Positions 1 through 7,479 of a stretch of DNA of 30,894 nucleotides are shown one piece after another; position 1 is the first letter of the stretch, and each line of letters begins with the position of its first letter. A program made the translations under genes and the position numbers. The DNA comes from Candidatus Parcubacteria bacterium (lineage in GTDB: Bacteria; Patescibacteriota; Minisyncoccia; Phycocordibacterales; UBA12088): assembly GCA_003694545.1 (NCBI GenBank), contig RFKD01000061.1, positions 1 through 30,894 on the forward strand, read 5' to 3'. The notes under the pieces are model-generated. The model did no database searches. It was not told where the DNA came from and saw only the letters and a list, made by a program, of their open reading frames with translations.

Positions 1-1
1 G

Positions 2-538
2 AGCGACTTCAAGGAGCTTGCACTCGTCTCTCGACATTTGAGCGGTTTTTTGCGCGAGCAAAAACAGCCGCTTGCGAAGATGGGGGAGATGCTCTCTCGT
101 TACTCGGCAGTCTTTTTCATCGGCAATGGTGCGGGAGAAGCCATTGCTCGGGAGGGGGCACTCAAATTTAAAGAAATAACCTACCTTTTTTCGGAAGGAA
201 TGCACGCCGCGGAGCTCAAACACGGACCTCTTGCCGTTATCGACAGGAAAACTCCTGTTGTTGTTATCGTGCTTTCTTCCGAAGACACGCTCACGCTTAC
301 CAACGCCCACGAAGCGCAATCGCGAGGAGCTCCGCTTTACCTTATTGCCCCCGTACATATTGCGAAGGCAATGCGGGCGGCTGCTGAAGCGTTTATTCCT
401 CTTCCCGCAACCACTGAGCTTTCTGCTGTTGTGTGCGCCTTGGCAGCTGTGCATTGCGTCGCGTATGAGGCGGCGCGAACACTCCACAGGCCTGTTGATA
501 AGCCGCGTAACCTCGCAAAATCGGTGACCGTGCAGTAA
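2..538 (+). CDS. glmS: Glucosamine-6-phosphate synthase, C-terminal part (5' end outside window)
   Basis: The frame is open from base 2 and has no start in the window, so this is the last 178 residues of a longer protein. It matches the second SIS (sugar isomerase) domain of glutamine-fructose-6-phosphate aminotransferase, which makes glucosamine-6-phosphate for peptidoglycan and other amino sugars. Visible family signatures are EGALKFKEITY, the E-x-KHGPLA loop that binds the sugar phosphate, and the very conserved C-terminal tail PRNLAKSVTV, where the lysine belongs to the isomerase active site. The glutaminase half lies upstream of the window. Forty bases separate its stop from the next gene. 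Confidence 0.95.
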   Translation, partial: SDFKELALVSRHLSGFLREQKQPLAKMGEMLSRYSAVFFIGNGAGEAIAREGALKFKEITYLFSEGMHAAELKHGPLAVIDRKTPVVVIVLSSEDTLTLTNAHEAQSRGAPLYLIAPVHIAKAMRAAAEAFIPLPATTELSAVVCALAAVHCVAYEAARTLHRPVDKPRNLAKSVTVQ

Positions 539-578
539 GTGGATACCAGAAATCGACAAATATGCTTCAATAATTGGT

Positions 579-2138
579 ATGCGCGGTGTTGTCGTTCCTC
601 TCGGCAACGCAAACTGGGTGGCGTATGTAACTCCGTTTGCGGCGGTGAGCTCTGTAATGCGCAAAGGTGACCGCGAGAAGGGAGATAATCTCCTGCGCGG
701 TGCGCCAGATATTATTTCTTTTCGTTGGGAGCGGGAGGGTGCGCCCCTTTCGGTGCGCGACAGCGTTTGGCGCCCCCTCTCTGCCGACGAGAAAGAGGGT
801 GTGCTTACCGCACACGGAGGGCAGCTCCTGCGGATTCGAATCGGTTGGCGCACAGCAAACGAGTTGCGTATGGCGTGGCGCGTCGTGGATCCTGATGGCG
901 GCGTGCACACGCTCACATGGGAAGTCAATTCGCCGTCAAACTTTCCCGCGCGGTGGGGAAACGGAGCACTGTGGGCTGGCCCTTGGCGCGTTGGCTTGCG
1001 GTGGGAAGATGTTTCTGCGGGGGTATGGGATATCCAAACTCTCGCGCGCCAGAAAACACCAAGCGATCCGCGGGGATCCCTCGCAAGGGCTTTGTGGAGT
1101 GCCCGAGTTCGTCCGGCGAATTCAACCCAAGGAGCTGCAATGTTTTCTTTCGCGTTCCATGACGCTGGGCGCAGCGAGGAGAGGGGAAGAGATAGTATCG
1201 AACTGAGCTCTGCGGTACGCGCGCGCATGCATCCCCAGGGGGAGCAACAACTCGCGTCGCGCCTTGCGCTTTTGAAGGTGCCGCAACCGGCGCGGGAAGT
1301 GTTGCACTGGACGCGCGACTGGTTTGTGAGCCATGTAGATCCGAACGGACTTGTCGTCGCGCCGCTTGCAGGCGACCGTTTGGCGGCACTTTCGGCTCAT
1401 AGCGCCGCGCTTTTCTGGCGCGACCGCCACTACGCGCTTGCGGCTTTTCTTGCCCGAGGAACACTGCGGCATCTTGCTGAGCTCCCTGCGTGGGACAACG
1501 AAGCGCTCCTTGCGTTTGCGCACTTGGGGCGGTACGCGCGTTTGGGCGGTAACAACACTTTCGTGCGCGCTCTACTCAAAGAAGCGCTCGCGCGCGGCTT
1601 GTTCGAGAGAAACCCCGCGGCAGGAGAACAAGCAAGTACGCAAGAGGAAGCCGCGACAGCCGCGCACTACAGCGCGGCGCTTCAGGCGGCTGTGTGGTGC
1701 GCGCGCGAAAGAGGCGAGTTGGATCTTGCGCGCCAAGGTGCGCTAGTGATGCATGAGACTGAACGCCTCGTCCTTCGCTATCTCATCCAGTACGCTTCTC
1801 CAAACATTCTCGGCACTATCCCTGGCCTTCTCGATCTTGCGCTCCTTCAAGGGTTGCCACTTGCCGACCACGCCGTGGCTGGGCTCCTGCGCGCGCACGC
1901 TGCCCAACAGCCGTTTCCGCACAATGTTGCGGTTGAAGTGTGCCTTGGGAACGGCGCACAGGCACGATTGCGTTTCTTGGAGGCGATTCTCGCTCGGCAG
2001 AGAGAGAATTTGTTTGCTTTTTCGGACCTTATTGAGGGGCGTTGGGTGTGGGAGATCGGTTTGTTGGCTTGGGATTCAATCTCTACAACCTCTCCTCCTC
2101 GCGCTTTATCTCATCCTGCGCTATCCTATACACCATAG
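579..2138 (+). CDS. Large protein of unknown function, possibly a degenerate alpha/alpha-toroid glycosidase-like protein
   Basis: A 519-residue protein that I do not recognise with confidence. It has no signal peptide and no obvious membrane helix. The N-terminal third (to about residue 210) is rich in W, R and beta-type patterns. From about 225 to 490 it is strongly helical and Ala/Leu/Arg-rich, with W-x-R-D-like and RDRHYALAAF stretches reminiscent of the (alpha/alpha)6 toroid of GH15 glucoamylase-like enzymes, which also carry an N-terminal beta-sandwich. I see no convincing pair of catalytic glutamates, so the glycosidase idea is inference only. The ATG at 579 follows TGC-TTCAAT by 7 bases, a weak version of the extended -10 box used elsewhere here. 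The next gene starts 3 bases after its stop, so the two are probably co-transcribed. Confidence 0.7.
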   Translation: MRGVVVPLGNANWVAYVTPFAAVSSVMRKGDREKGDNLLRGAPDIISFRWEREGAPLSVRDSVWRPLSADEKEGVLTAHGGQLLRIRIGWRTANELRMAWRVVDPDGGVHTLTWEVNSPSNFPARWGNGALWAGPWRVGLRWEDVSAGVWDIQTLARQKTPSDPRGSLARALWSARVRPANSTQGAAMFSFAFHDAGRSEERGRDSIELSSAVRARMHPQGEQQLASRLALLKVPQPAREVLHWTRDWFVSHVDPNGLVVAPLAGDRLAALSAHSAALFWRDRHYALAAFLARGTLRHLAELPAWDNEALLAFAHLGRYARLGGNNTFVRALLKEALARGLFERNPAAGEQASTQEEAATAAHYSAALQAAVWCARERGELDLARQGALVMHETERLVLRYLIQYASPNILGTIPGLLDLALLQGLPLADHAVAGLLRAHAAQQPFPHNVAVEVCLGNGAQARLRFLEAILARQRENLFAFSDLIEGRWVWEIGLLAWDSISTTSPPRALSHPALSYTP

Positions 2139-2141
2139 CGT

Positions 2142-2840
2142 ATGCCACACGATGACACCCCTGCAGATTTTCACACCCACTCCCATCACGCGCGGCGCCG
2201 CGCGGGAGGAGAGGTACGCCGCCGCTCCATTCCTTCTTTTCACCCAAGCAATCGTGAGGATGCTTCTTCTCGAGAAGAAGCGCAAGGGAGAAAAGATGGA
2301 GAGCCGCACGACGAAATGCCGTCTGCTGAAGACTATGGCGAGCACGAACACGTTACGCGCCCTTTGCCGCCCAAACCCAAGCGTGCTCTCTTACGCCACT
2401 TTTCTCTCAGCTACACGATAGTGCTTCTTATTGCGATGGGTTTTGTGGTTGCTGGCGCCACTTGGGTGGTCGTTGTAACACCCCGTTGGCTTTCTGAAGA
2501 CTCGCTTGCTGGAGATTTGTCGCCTGAAGCGCAGCAAATTCTTGAGACGGTTGCCACCTCAACTGCCACCACGACGCTTGCTGTTTCCGCCACCACAACC
2601 CCCACCACCACTCCTTCCGTGACGCCCCAAAAGCCACGCGTGCGCATCACCGAAACGGAAACCGGCTGGCTGAATGTGCGCGAGGGCCCCTCAACCACAT
2701 ACCGACGATTGCGGCAAGTTCTGCCGGGCGAAACCTATCCGTTCACGGAAGTGCGCGATGGGTGGTATCGCATTGAGCTGGGTGAGGGAGAATATGGATG
2801 GGTTTCAGGCACCTATGTGAAAGAGTTGGGCGCGCGTTAA
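2142..2840 (+). CDS. Membrane-anchored protein with C-terminal bacterial SH3 domain
   Basis: A 232-residue protein with three parts. Residues 1-90 are a charged, His- and Pro-containing cytoplasmic segment. Residues 91-113 form one hydrophobic membrane helix. A Thr-rich linker (about 139-162) then leads to an SH3b domain (about 166-228) with the typical LNVREGPST opening and a GEYGWVSGTYV end. SH3b domains in bacteria usually sit outside the membrane and bind peptidoglycan, so an anchored cell-wall-binding role is likely; no enzyme domain is present. It starts 3 bases after the preceding gene and is probably translated from the same transcript. A 20-base perfect palindrome (2262-2281) lies inside the cytoplasmic part. 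Confidence 0.85.
   Translation: MPHDDTPADFHTHSHHARRRAGGEVRRRSIPSFHPSNREDASSREEAQGRKDGEPHDEMPSAEDYGEHEHVTRPLPPKPKRALLRHFSLSYTIVLLIAMGFVVAGATWVVVVTPRWLSEDSLAGDLSPEAQQILETVATSTATTTLAVSATTTPTTTPSVTPQKPRVRITETETGWLNVREGPSTTYRRLRQVLPGETYPFTEVRDGWYRIELGEGEYGWVSGTYVKELGAR
2262..2281. repeat. 20-base perfect palindrome
   Basis: GCTTCTTCTC followed directly by its reverse complement, with no loop. It lies inside the SH3b protein gene, in the part encoding the charged cytoplasmic segment. It could be chance in an AAG/GAA-rich stretch. Confidence 0.85.
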
Positions 2841-2884
2841 TTGTTAGAGGAAATAGGTCGCCAAAAGAGACCCTGCCTTGAAGT

Positions 2885-4261
2885 TTATTGTTGAATACGT
2901 GTGAGGTTCAGCGTCCGCGCGAGCCAAGGCGTGATCGGAGGCTCAAGTGTCAGCGTGAGCAAGATAACCCACATTCCAATCGCGAACATTATGTTTGCCT
3001 CGGGAATACCGCTTGCTAACGCCACAAGCAATAACACAGCGGGTATTGCTCCGGTTTCGCGAACGAAAGAAAGGAAGGTGAGCTCACGCCACGAGAAGAT
3101 TGCCTTGCGAGTCCAGCTCCAAGGAGCAAGCGTGAAAAACACAACAAGGGGGCGGACGACAAAGACAAAGAACAGACCTGCGGCAATGCCAAGCGGAGCA
3201 ACTGCAATCAAGGTTGGCAATGGTACGAGCGCGCCCAACAGAATGAAGATGACGGGTTTAATGAACTTATCGACGAACACCTCAAAGAAATGGCGCGCCT
3301 CCTTAGAAGGATGCGCTGCGTCAAACAAGAGCCCCGCGACAAACGCTGAAAGAAACCCAGATCCGCCAATCAGGCTACCTGCCGCAAACGCGATAATCGG
3401 CACCGCAAAAAAGAGGGCAGGATCAAGCGTCACAGAGCGTCCTCGCGCTGCAAGTTGCCTCTGCCACATATCCAAAAACCACGCTGCCGCTATTCCCACC
3501 AAGGTCCCCCATACTATCTCCAAAGCAAGCGTGTCGGCCGTGTCGCGATCAAACACGAGGCCGAACGGCTGGTAGGAGGCAGTATATTGAGCGGCGCCCG
3601 CAAGCAAACTAACGATGAAAAAACGGGTCAAGATAGATCCCGCCACATCGTTAAGCGCACTCTCGGCAATGGCAATGTCACGGATGAAGGGTCGCTTGAA
3701 AGACAAACTTTGCAACGCGGGAATGATAGCTGTAGGGTCGATGGATGCGAGAATCGCCGCAAGGATGACGATGGTGACAGCCGGTATTGCCACATCAAAA
3801 AGGCGTGCGAGGTGCTCGAGCCCGACCGCAAAACCAAACGCCGTAAATAATGTCCCAAGGAGCGCGAGCGAAGCAATGGGGCCGAAGTAGCGCTTAAAGT
3901 TGCGGAACGGGACCTCCACGCCACCGCCGAACAACACGATGGCCGCCAAGAGTTGCACTAAAAAGGCAAGCACAGTCGGATGTTGGGTGAAGATGGAAAA
4001 AATAGGCTGGAGGGCCATTCCAAAGAATATTGCCCAAACGAACGACGGGATAGCCGTGCGCGGAGCGACCGTGTCGAGCACGAAACCAAGGAAAAAGAGA
4101 ATTCCTATCGTAAGGTAAAGGCCTTCTGGTGCTGTGTGGAACACTTCCGCCACAGCCGCAGAGGTGCTCACAAGCCATGAAAGACCCAGCGCGGCGCCAA
4201 TTAACGCCACGTATGGCAAAGCCGATCGGATAAGCGCCGCGAAAGAGAATGTGTGAGCCAT
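2885..4261 (-). CDS. CPA1-type sodium/proton antiporter
   Basis: A 458-residue polytopic membrane protein of about 12 hydrophobic segments, the usual layout of the Na_H_Exchanger (CPA1) family that exchanges Na+ (or K+) for H+ across the cytoplasmic membrane. The ion-site signatures are visible: ASIDPTAIIP (Asp175-Pro176) in the discontinuous helix and ESALNDVAGS (Glu200, Asn204, Asp205) in the next, corresponding to the conserved DP and ND pairs. The loop FGGGVEVPFRNFKRY after helix 4 is also family-like. It begins 2 bases after the stop of the AI-2E permease gene, so both come from one transcript starting near 5325. Direction of transport and ion preference cannot be read from the sequence. 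Confidence 0.92.
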   Translation of the reverse strand: MAHTFSFAALIRSALPYVALIGAALGLSWLVSTSAAVAEVFHTAPEGLYLTIGILFFLGFVLDTVAPRTAIPSFVWAIFFGMALQPIFSIFTQHPTVLAFLVQLLAAIVLFGGGVEVPFRNFKRYFGPIASLALLGTLFTAFGFAVGLEHLARLFDVAIPAVTIVILAAILASIDPTAIIPALQSLSFKRPFIRDIAIAESALNDVAGSILTRFFIVSLLAGAAQYTASYQPFGLVFDRDTADTLALEIVWGTLVGIAAAWFLDMWQRQLAARGRSVTLDPALFFAVPIIAFAAGSLIGGSGFLSAFVAGLLFDAAHPSKEARHFFEVFVDKFIKPVIFILLGALVPLPTLIAVAPLGIAAGLFFVFVVRPLVVFFTLAPWSWTRKAIFSWRELTFLSFVRETGAIPAVLLLVALASGIPEANIMFAIGMWVILLTLTLEPPITPWLARTLNLTRIQQ

Positions 4262-4263
4262 AG

Positions 4264-5325
4264 TTATGACTTAGCGTTATGGTTTAACGCGTCGCGATAG
4301 GTGTTGTTAAAGAAGGTAACCATTGTCCGGGCAAACGCGAACACCAAAGGGCCGAGCACAAAACCGCTCAAGCCAAAAGTGGCGATGCCGCCGAGCGTTG
4401 CCACAAAGATAATGGGATCGGGTATATTCAAGTCTCGCCCGACAAGCAGGGGCCGCAATATGTTGTCTATCACACTAATCACCCCTACTCCCACCCCAAA
4501 CACAACGAGTGCACCATACCAATCGCCAATCCACAAAAGGGCGAATCCCACCGGTGCCCAAATAATTGCAGGTCCAATGGATGGAATGAGCGCGAAAAAT
4601 GTCATCGCAATGCCCCACAGCACTGGCGCTGGCACGCCGGCGGCCCAAAACGCCACGCCGCCGATCGCGCCTTGCGCGAGCGCTACCGCAATGGTTCCTT
4701 TCGTCACCGCTCGCGTTGTCGCGGCAAAATCGCTGAAGATTTGCCGCTCGTATTGGTCGCCCAAGGGGAGGATGTGGATCAACCACGCGATAATGCGGCT
4801 GCCGTCTTTGAGGAAAAAGAAGAGGAGATACAGCATTATCGCCGCCTGCAGGACGAACGAGAAGGTAAACTGTCCCGCGGCGACAAGGCCGTTGAGGAGA
4901 AACGACGCGGCGCTCGCGAAAGCGTCGCCCAAGCGAGCGGTGAGCGCGGCTTGCGTTATTCCGTAGGGGGCAAGCAAGCCCGCGAGCCAAGAGACGACAG
5001 CGCCAACGGCGCCGCTTTGCGCGGCGCCGTTGGCGCTGTCGGAAAAGAAGGTGTTATAGACGCTCACTGCTTCTTGAAGCGCGATCCCGGCAATAAACAC
5101 CAACGGCACCAAACCGCCGACAAGCACTATTCCCGTTCCGGCAAGCGCGGCAAGCCACCGCGGCATACGGCGCGCTAGGCGGTCCACGAGAGGGAAAAGC
5201 AAAATCGCGAAAATGCCCGCCCACAAAAGCGGCATTGCAAGAGGAAGCACAACCCATCCCGCAAGGGCGATACTCGCGACCAGCAGGAAGACAAACAACC
5301 CTTCCCTATAGTGGCGAAATTTCAT
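4264..5325 (-). CDS. AI-2E/PerM family permease
   Basis: A 353-residue membrane protein of the AI-2E transporter (PerM/YdiK/TqsA) superfamily. It has two N-terminal helix pairs (RHYREGLFVFLLVAS, LPLAMPLLWAGIFAILLFPLVDRL), a central soluble stretch, and the C-terminal signature IGPAIIWAPVGFALL...DNILRPLLVGRDLNIPD that is highly typical of the family. Some members export the signal AI-2 and others are Na+/H+ antiporters; the neighbouring CPA1 antiporter makes an ion-related role plausible but unproven. The frame stays open to 5499, but the ATG at 5325 is chosen because an extended -10 box ends 10 bases before it and because a longer start would run into the divergent gene at 5411. Confidence 0.92.
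   Translation of the reverse strand: MKFRHYREGLFVFLLVASIALAGWVVLPLAMPLLWAGIFAILLFPLVDRLARRMPRWLAALAGTGIVLVGGLVPLVFIAGIALQEAVSVYNTFFSDSANGAAQSGAVGAVVSWLAGLLAPYGITQAALTARLGDAFASAASFLLNGLVAAGQFTFSFVLQAAIMLYLLFFFLKDGSRIIAWLIHILPLGDQYERQIFSDFAATTRAVTKGTIAVALAQGAIGGVAFWAAGVPAPVLWGIAMTFFALIPSIGPAIIWAPVGFALLWIGDWYGALVVFGVGVGVISVIDNILRPLLVGRDLNIPDPIIFVATLGGIATFGLSGFVLGPLVFAFARTMVTFFNNTYRDALNHNAKS
4995..5041. repeat. Perfect inverted repeat, 21-bp arms, 5-base loop
   Basis: Left arm 4995-5015, loop 5016-5020, right arm 5021-5041, no mismatch. It lies inside the AI-2E permease gene and encodes a small-residue stretch (SANGAAQSGAVGA) between membrane segments. At the RNA level it would form a very stable GC-rich hairpin in the middle of the reading frame. 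Confidence 0.95.
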
Positions 5326-5335
5326 AGTTGGGTGT

Positions 5336-5344
5336 ATTGTAGCA
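5336..5344 (-). promoter_or_regulatory. Extended -10 box for the permease/antiporter pair
   Basis: Reverse strand TGC-TACAAT, ending 10 bases before the ATG at 5325. No convincing -35. Transcription would begin within a few bases of the start codon. Confidence 0.7.
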
Positions 5345-5410
5345 AACTGTCCTCCGTTGGTTTCCCACAGCCGCGCAATGTTTATTGCTGAGAAATAAAG
5401 AGGCCGAGGT

Positions 5411-6352
5411 ATGGCAAATGAGCAATTACATTTTTCGCCACAAGAAGTAGTGGAAAGGAGCGAAGCGCGCGATAGGCGCATACGCGAAGCGTTCGCCACA
5501 CGGCATAAAATATTGGAAGAGTCGCTGCAGCGTCTTCCTCGGGAGTCGTTTGCTCGCGCTGGGCGCGGCGGGCTGAGTGTGTTCCGCTTTCAGTGTATGG
5601 ATGAGCGTGTGTGTGCACCTGAGGAGGGTGGCGGCGAAAAAGTTTTGCGCATTGCGGGTGCGTTGGTTGCCACGCCGCCTTCTGAGTGGGAAGCACTCGC
5701 GCAAAGGCTGAGCGAAGCAAGGATGCACCGAGTGATCCTCCAACCGCACCAGGGGTGCGGCGCTATGGCGCTCCGGCAACACGTAGAAAGCAATAAAGAT
5801 GCGCTATGGCCGTTTACGATTCAACGAGCACGGGAATTGGCTCGTTTCTTGCGCAAAAAAGGATTTGAGGTTGAAATTCGCTACCAAGTATACACGCAAG
5901 GAGGCGCAGAAGTCGCGTTGGAGCAAAACAGAGAAGCGATTGACGCAAATCTCCAACGCGCTCTCGGTGATCCCACAAGCGAAGAACACGAAGCACTGGG
6001 GGTTGATGTCGTGGTTGGGGATATTCCTGAAGTGGTTCGTGCCTTGCCGCGCGGGATGTTTGTTGTGAGCGCAGACGCGAAGCTGGGTAAGTGGGGGGAT
6101 GTGCGGGCAGTACTCACCCAAGTGCTTCTTGCGGCAAACATCGCGTTTGGGGAGCACAATGTGTTTTCCAAAATGTTTTCGGCAGAAGAACCGTTTGAAA
6201 TAGTCGTGCTCGCTGAATCAGCGGGCGGCGTGCCAGATATTGCTGAAGAGATCTTGCGCGAAATCCAAGCCGCGTTGGCGCCGGCGGCGGAGGAAGGGAA
6301 AACTCCTAACATTCGCGCGCGACTCGTGCGCCTTCCCATTGCGCACGAGTAA
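5411..6352 (+). CDS. Beta-carbonic-anhydrase-like zinc protein
   Basis: A 313-residue protein whose central part carries the signature arrangement of beta-class carbonic anhydrases and relatives: Cys62-M-Asp64-E-Arg66 (the C-x-D-x-R motif, zinc ligand plus Asp-Arg dyad), then RIAGA (79-83), then His113-x-x-Cys116-Gly (second and third zinc ligands). This is enough to predict a C-H-C zinc site. The protein is longer than a standard beta enzyme (about 200-220 residues), with a helical charged N-terminus and a C-terminal alpha/beta region, so it may be a divergent subfamily with another substrate; carbonic anhydrase activity is inference. Divergent from the permease gene 85 bases away. It ends in a 10-bp hairpin (6322-6350) that reaches the stop codon. 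Confidence 0.75.
   Translation: MANEQLHFSPQEVVERSEARDRRIREAFATRHKILEESLQRLPRESFARAGRGGLSVFRFQCMDERVCAPEEGGGEKVLRIAGALVATPPSEWEALAQRLSEARMHRVILQPHQGCGAMALRQHVESNKDALWPFTIQRARELARFLRKKGFEVEIRYQVYTQGGAEVALEQNREAIDANLQRALGDPTSEEHEALGVDVVVGDIPEVVRALPRGMFVVSADAKLGKWGDVRAVLTQVLLAANIAFGEHNVFSKMFSAEEPFEIVVLAESAGGVPDIAEEILREIQAALAPAAEEGKTPNIRARLVRLPIAHE
6322..6350. repeat. Hairpin at the end of the carbonic-anhydrase-like gene
   Basis: Perfect 10-bp arms (6322-6331 and 6341-6350) with a 9-base loop, ending on the first base of the TAA stop codon. No T-run follows on either strand, so it is not a standard intrinsic terminator, though it could stop or stabilise the transcript. Confidence 0.7.
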
Positions 6353-6445
6353 TCAAACTATTCACTCGATGGCCTCCTTTTTGCTGTTGGCGGTGAAGCG
6401 TTTGCGGGTATTCTCTATCCACAGTCGGATGCCCGTAAAAAAGTT

Positions 6446-6828
6446 GTGGAGATGGGGGGAGTTGAACCCCCGTCCGAAGGGGTGGGGAGGTGGGTCTACG
6501 CGCGTAGGCAGCTGAAGATTACCCACAGTGCAGTATGTCCGCTGCCGCAACTTGCGCGTGGGGTGCTTCTATGGCGTCGGCGGTGCGCCGAAGCGAGCGC
6601 ACAACCCAAGCCCGAGAAGAGGAAGGAACGAAGACGCTATCGGGCGTTGCGCCTCGCTCCTTGCGGTCAGTTACGCGACCGCAAACGCGAGATCCTTCAC
6701 CTGGAACGGTGAGCGGATCGCTGTGCGAAGTTTGTTTGCACTTCTTTGATGGGCTTGTTGCGGTGTTGCCCACACCGGCGCGCGCCATCCTCCCGCACAG
6801 GTTCCCTCCGTCGAATCCCGGCATCCCC
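6446..6828 (-). ncRNA. ssrA: Transfer-messenger RNA (tmRNA)
   Basis: Rescues stalled ribosomes by acting as tRNA-Ala and then as mRNA for a degradation tag. The tRNA-like ends pair over 7 bp (GGGGATG at 6828-6822 with CATCTCC at 6453-6447), including G3-U70, the alanine identity pair. The T stem-loop is GGGGG-TTCAACT-CCCCC. The discriminator A is at 6446; CCA is not encoded (the genome continues CAA). The tag frame runs from resume codon GCA (6739-6737) to TAA (6673-6671): 22 residues beginning ANKLRTAI and ending DLAFAVA. The stop codon sits in the loop of a GCGGTC/GACCGC hairpin, as in other tmRNAs. Its partner smpB lies 131 bases upstream on the same strand. No clear own promoter was found, so it may be processed from an smpB-ssrA transcript. 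Confidence 0.95.
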
Positions 6829-6869
6829 AAACCGCAACGCTTTTGCAAGCAAAAGCGTTGCGGTTTGGG
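6826..6869. repeat. Perfect inverted repeat at the 5' end of tmRNA, 21-bp arms, 2-base spacer
   Basis: Arms 6826-6846 and 6849-6869 separated by AA. It overlaps the first three bases of mature tmRNA, so in a longer transcript from smpB the 5' GGG of tmRNA would be held in the hairpin. There is no T-run after it on the reverse strand (GGATGCC follows), which argues against a terminator for smpB. A processing signal is a possible role. Confidence 0.9.
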
Positions 6870-6959
6870 AGCCACGATCCGCACGGTATTCTGCGCGGAT
6901 AAAACCTGTATGCCTTACATCAAAGATCGTATGGCGGTCTCACGGCGGGCTTTCGATGC

Positions 6960-7415
6960 CTAAAACCGCACCGATCGCTTAAACGCCCGCTCAGCGTCGC
7001 GCTCCATCACCCGCCGGCGGATATCCTCGCGCTTATCCGCCTTTTTCTTGCCGCGCGCGATCGCGACTGCTGCCTTGACATGGCCGTACTTATCATACAA
7101 TGAAAGAGGGATAGCAGTCAACCCCTTGGTTCGCTCGGCGTCCGCGAGGCGTTCCAGTTCCCGTTTGTTGAGGAGCAGTTTCCGCGGCCGCTCGGGATCA
7201 TAATTCGCGGGGGTATTTGCCGCTTGATAGCGGTGAATTGCCGCGCCAACCAGCCACGCCTCTTTGCCGCGCACCACAACGCGCGCCCCCTCCAATTTTG
7301 CACTCCCGCGGCGGACCGCTTTCACTTCAAATCCCGCAAGAACGATTCCCGCTTCGAGCGTCTCTAAGATGCTGAAATCGTGTGTCGCTTTTTTGTTTCG
7401 CACATACTCGCGCAT
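6960..7415 (-). CDS. smpB: SsrA-binding protein SmpB
   Basis: A 151-residue protein that binds the tRNA-like part of tmRNA and brings it to stalled ribosomes. Typical family segments are visible: NKKATHDFSILETLEAGIVL near the N-terminus, RKLLLNKREL in the middle, LYDKYGHVKAAVAIARGKKKADKRE toward the C-terminus, and the basic tail. Length matches the family (about 150-160). The frame is open to 7433, but the ATG at 7415 is chosen because MREYVRNKKATHDF is the normal family N-terminus and an extended -10 box ends 8 bases before it. The tmRNA gene lies directly downstream on the same strand, a common pairing. Divergent from the acyl-CoA synthetase-like gene. Confidence 0.97.
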   Translation of the reverse strand: MREYVRNKKATHDFSILETLEAGIVLAGFEVKAVRRGSAKLEGARVVVRGKEAWLVGAAIHRYQAANTPANYDPERPRKLLLNKRELERLADAERTKGLTAIPLSLYDKYGHVKAAVAIARGKKKADKREDIRRRVMERDAERAFKRSVRF

Positions 7416-7423
7416 ATACAAAA

Positions 7424-7432
7424 AGCGTAGCA
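7424..7432 (-). promoter_or_regulatory. Extended -10 box for smpB
   Basis: Reverse strand TGC-TACGCT, ending 8 bases before the ATG at 7415. The same hexamer TACGCT precedes the transketolase N gene. Confidence 0.65.
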
Positions 7433-7462
7433 CACAGCAGACGAGAAAACACGCGGCGAGTG

Positions 7463-7471
7463 TGGTACATT
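7463..7471 (+). promoter_or_regulatory. Extended -10 box for the acyl-CoA synthetase-like gene
   Basis: TGG-TACATT, ending 8 bases before the ATG at 7480. Divergent with the smpB box 30 bases away. Confidence 0.65.
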
Positions 7472-7479
7472 TTGTCTGT

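Noticed and set aside
2841..2884. Intrinsic terminator between the convergent SH3b and antiporter genes
   Set aside because: Only a weak GGTC/GACC stem and no proper T-run on either strand.
6826..6869. Inverted repeat considered as terminator of smpB
   Set aside because: No T-run follows on the reverse strand and the repeat overlaps the mature tmRNA 5' end; it fits a processing element better.
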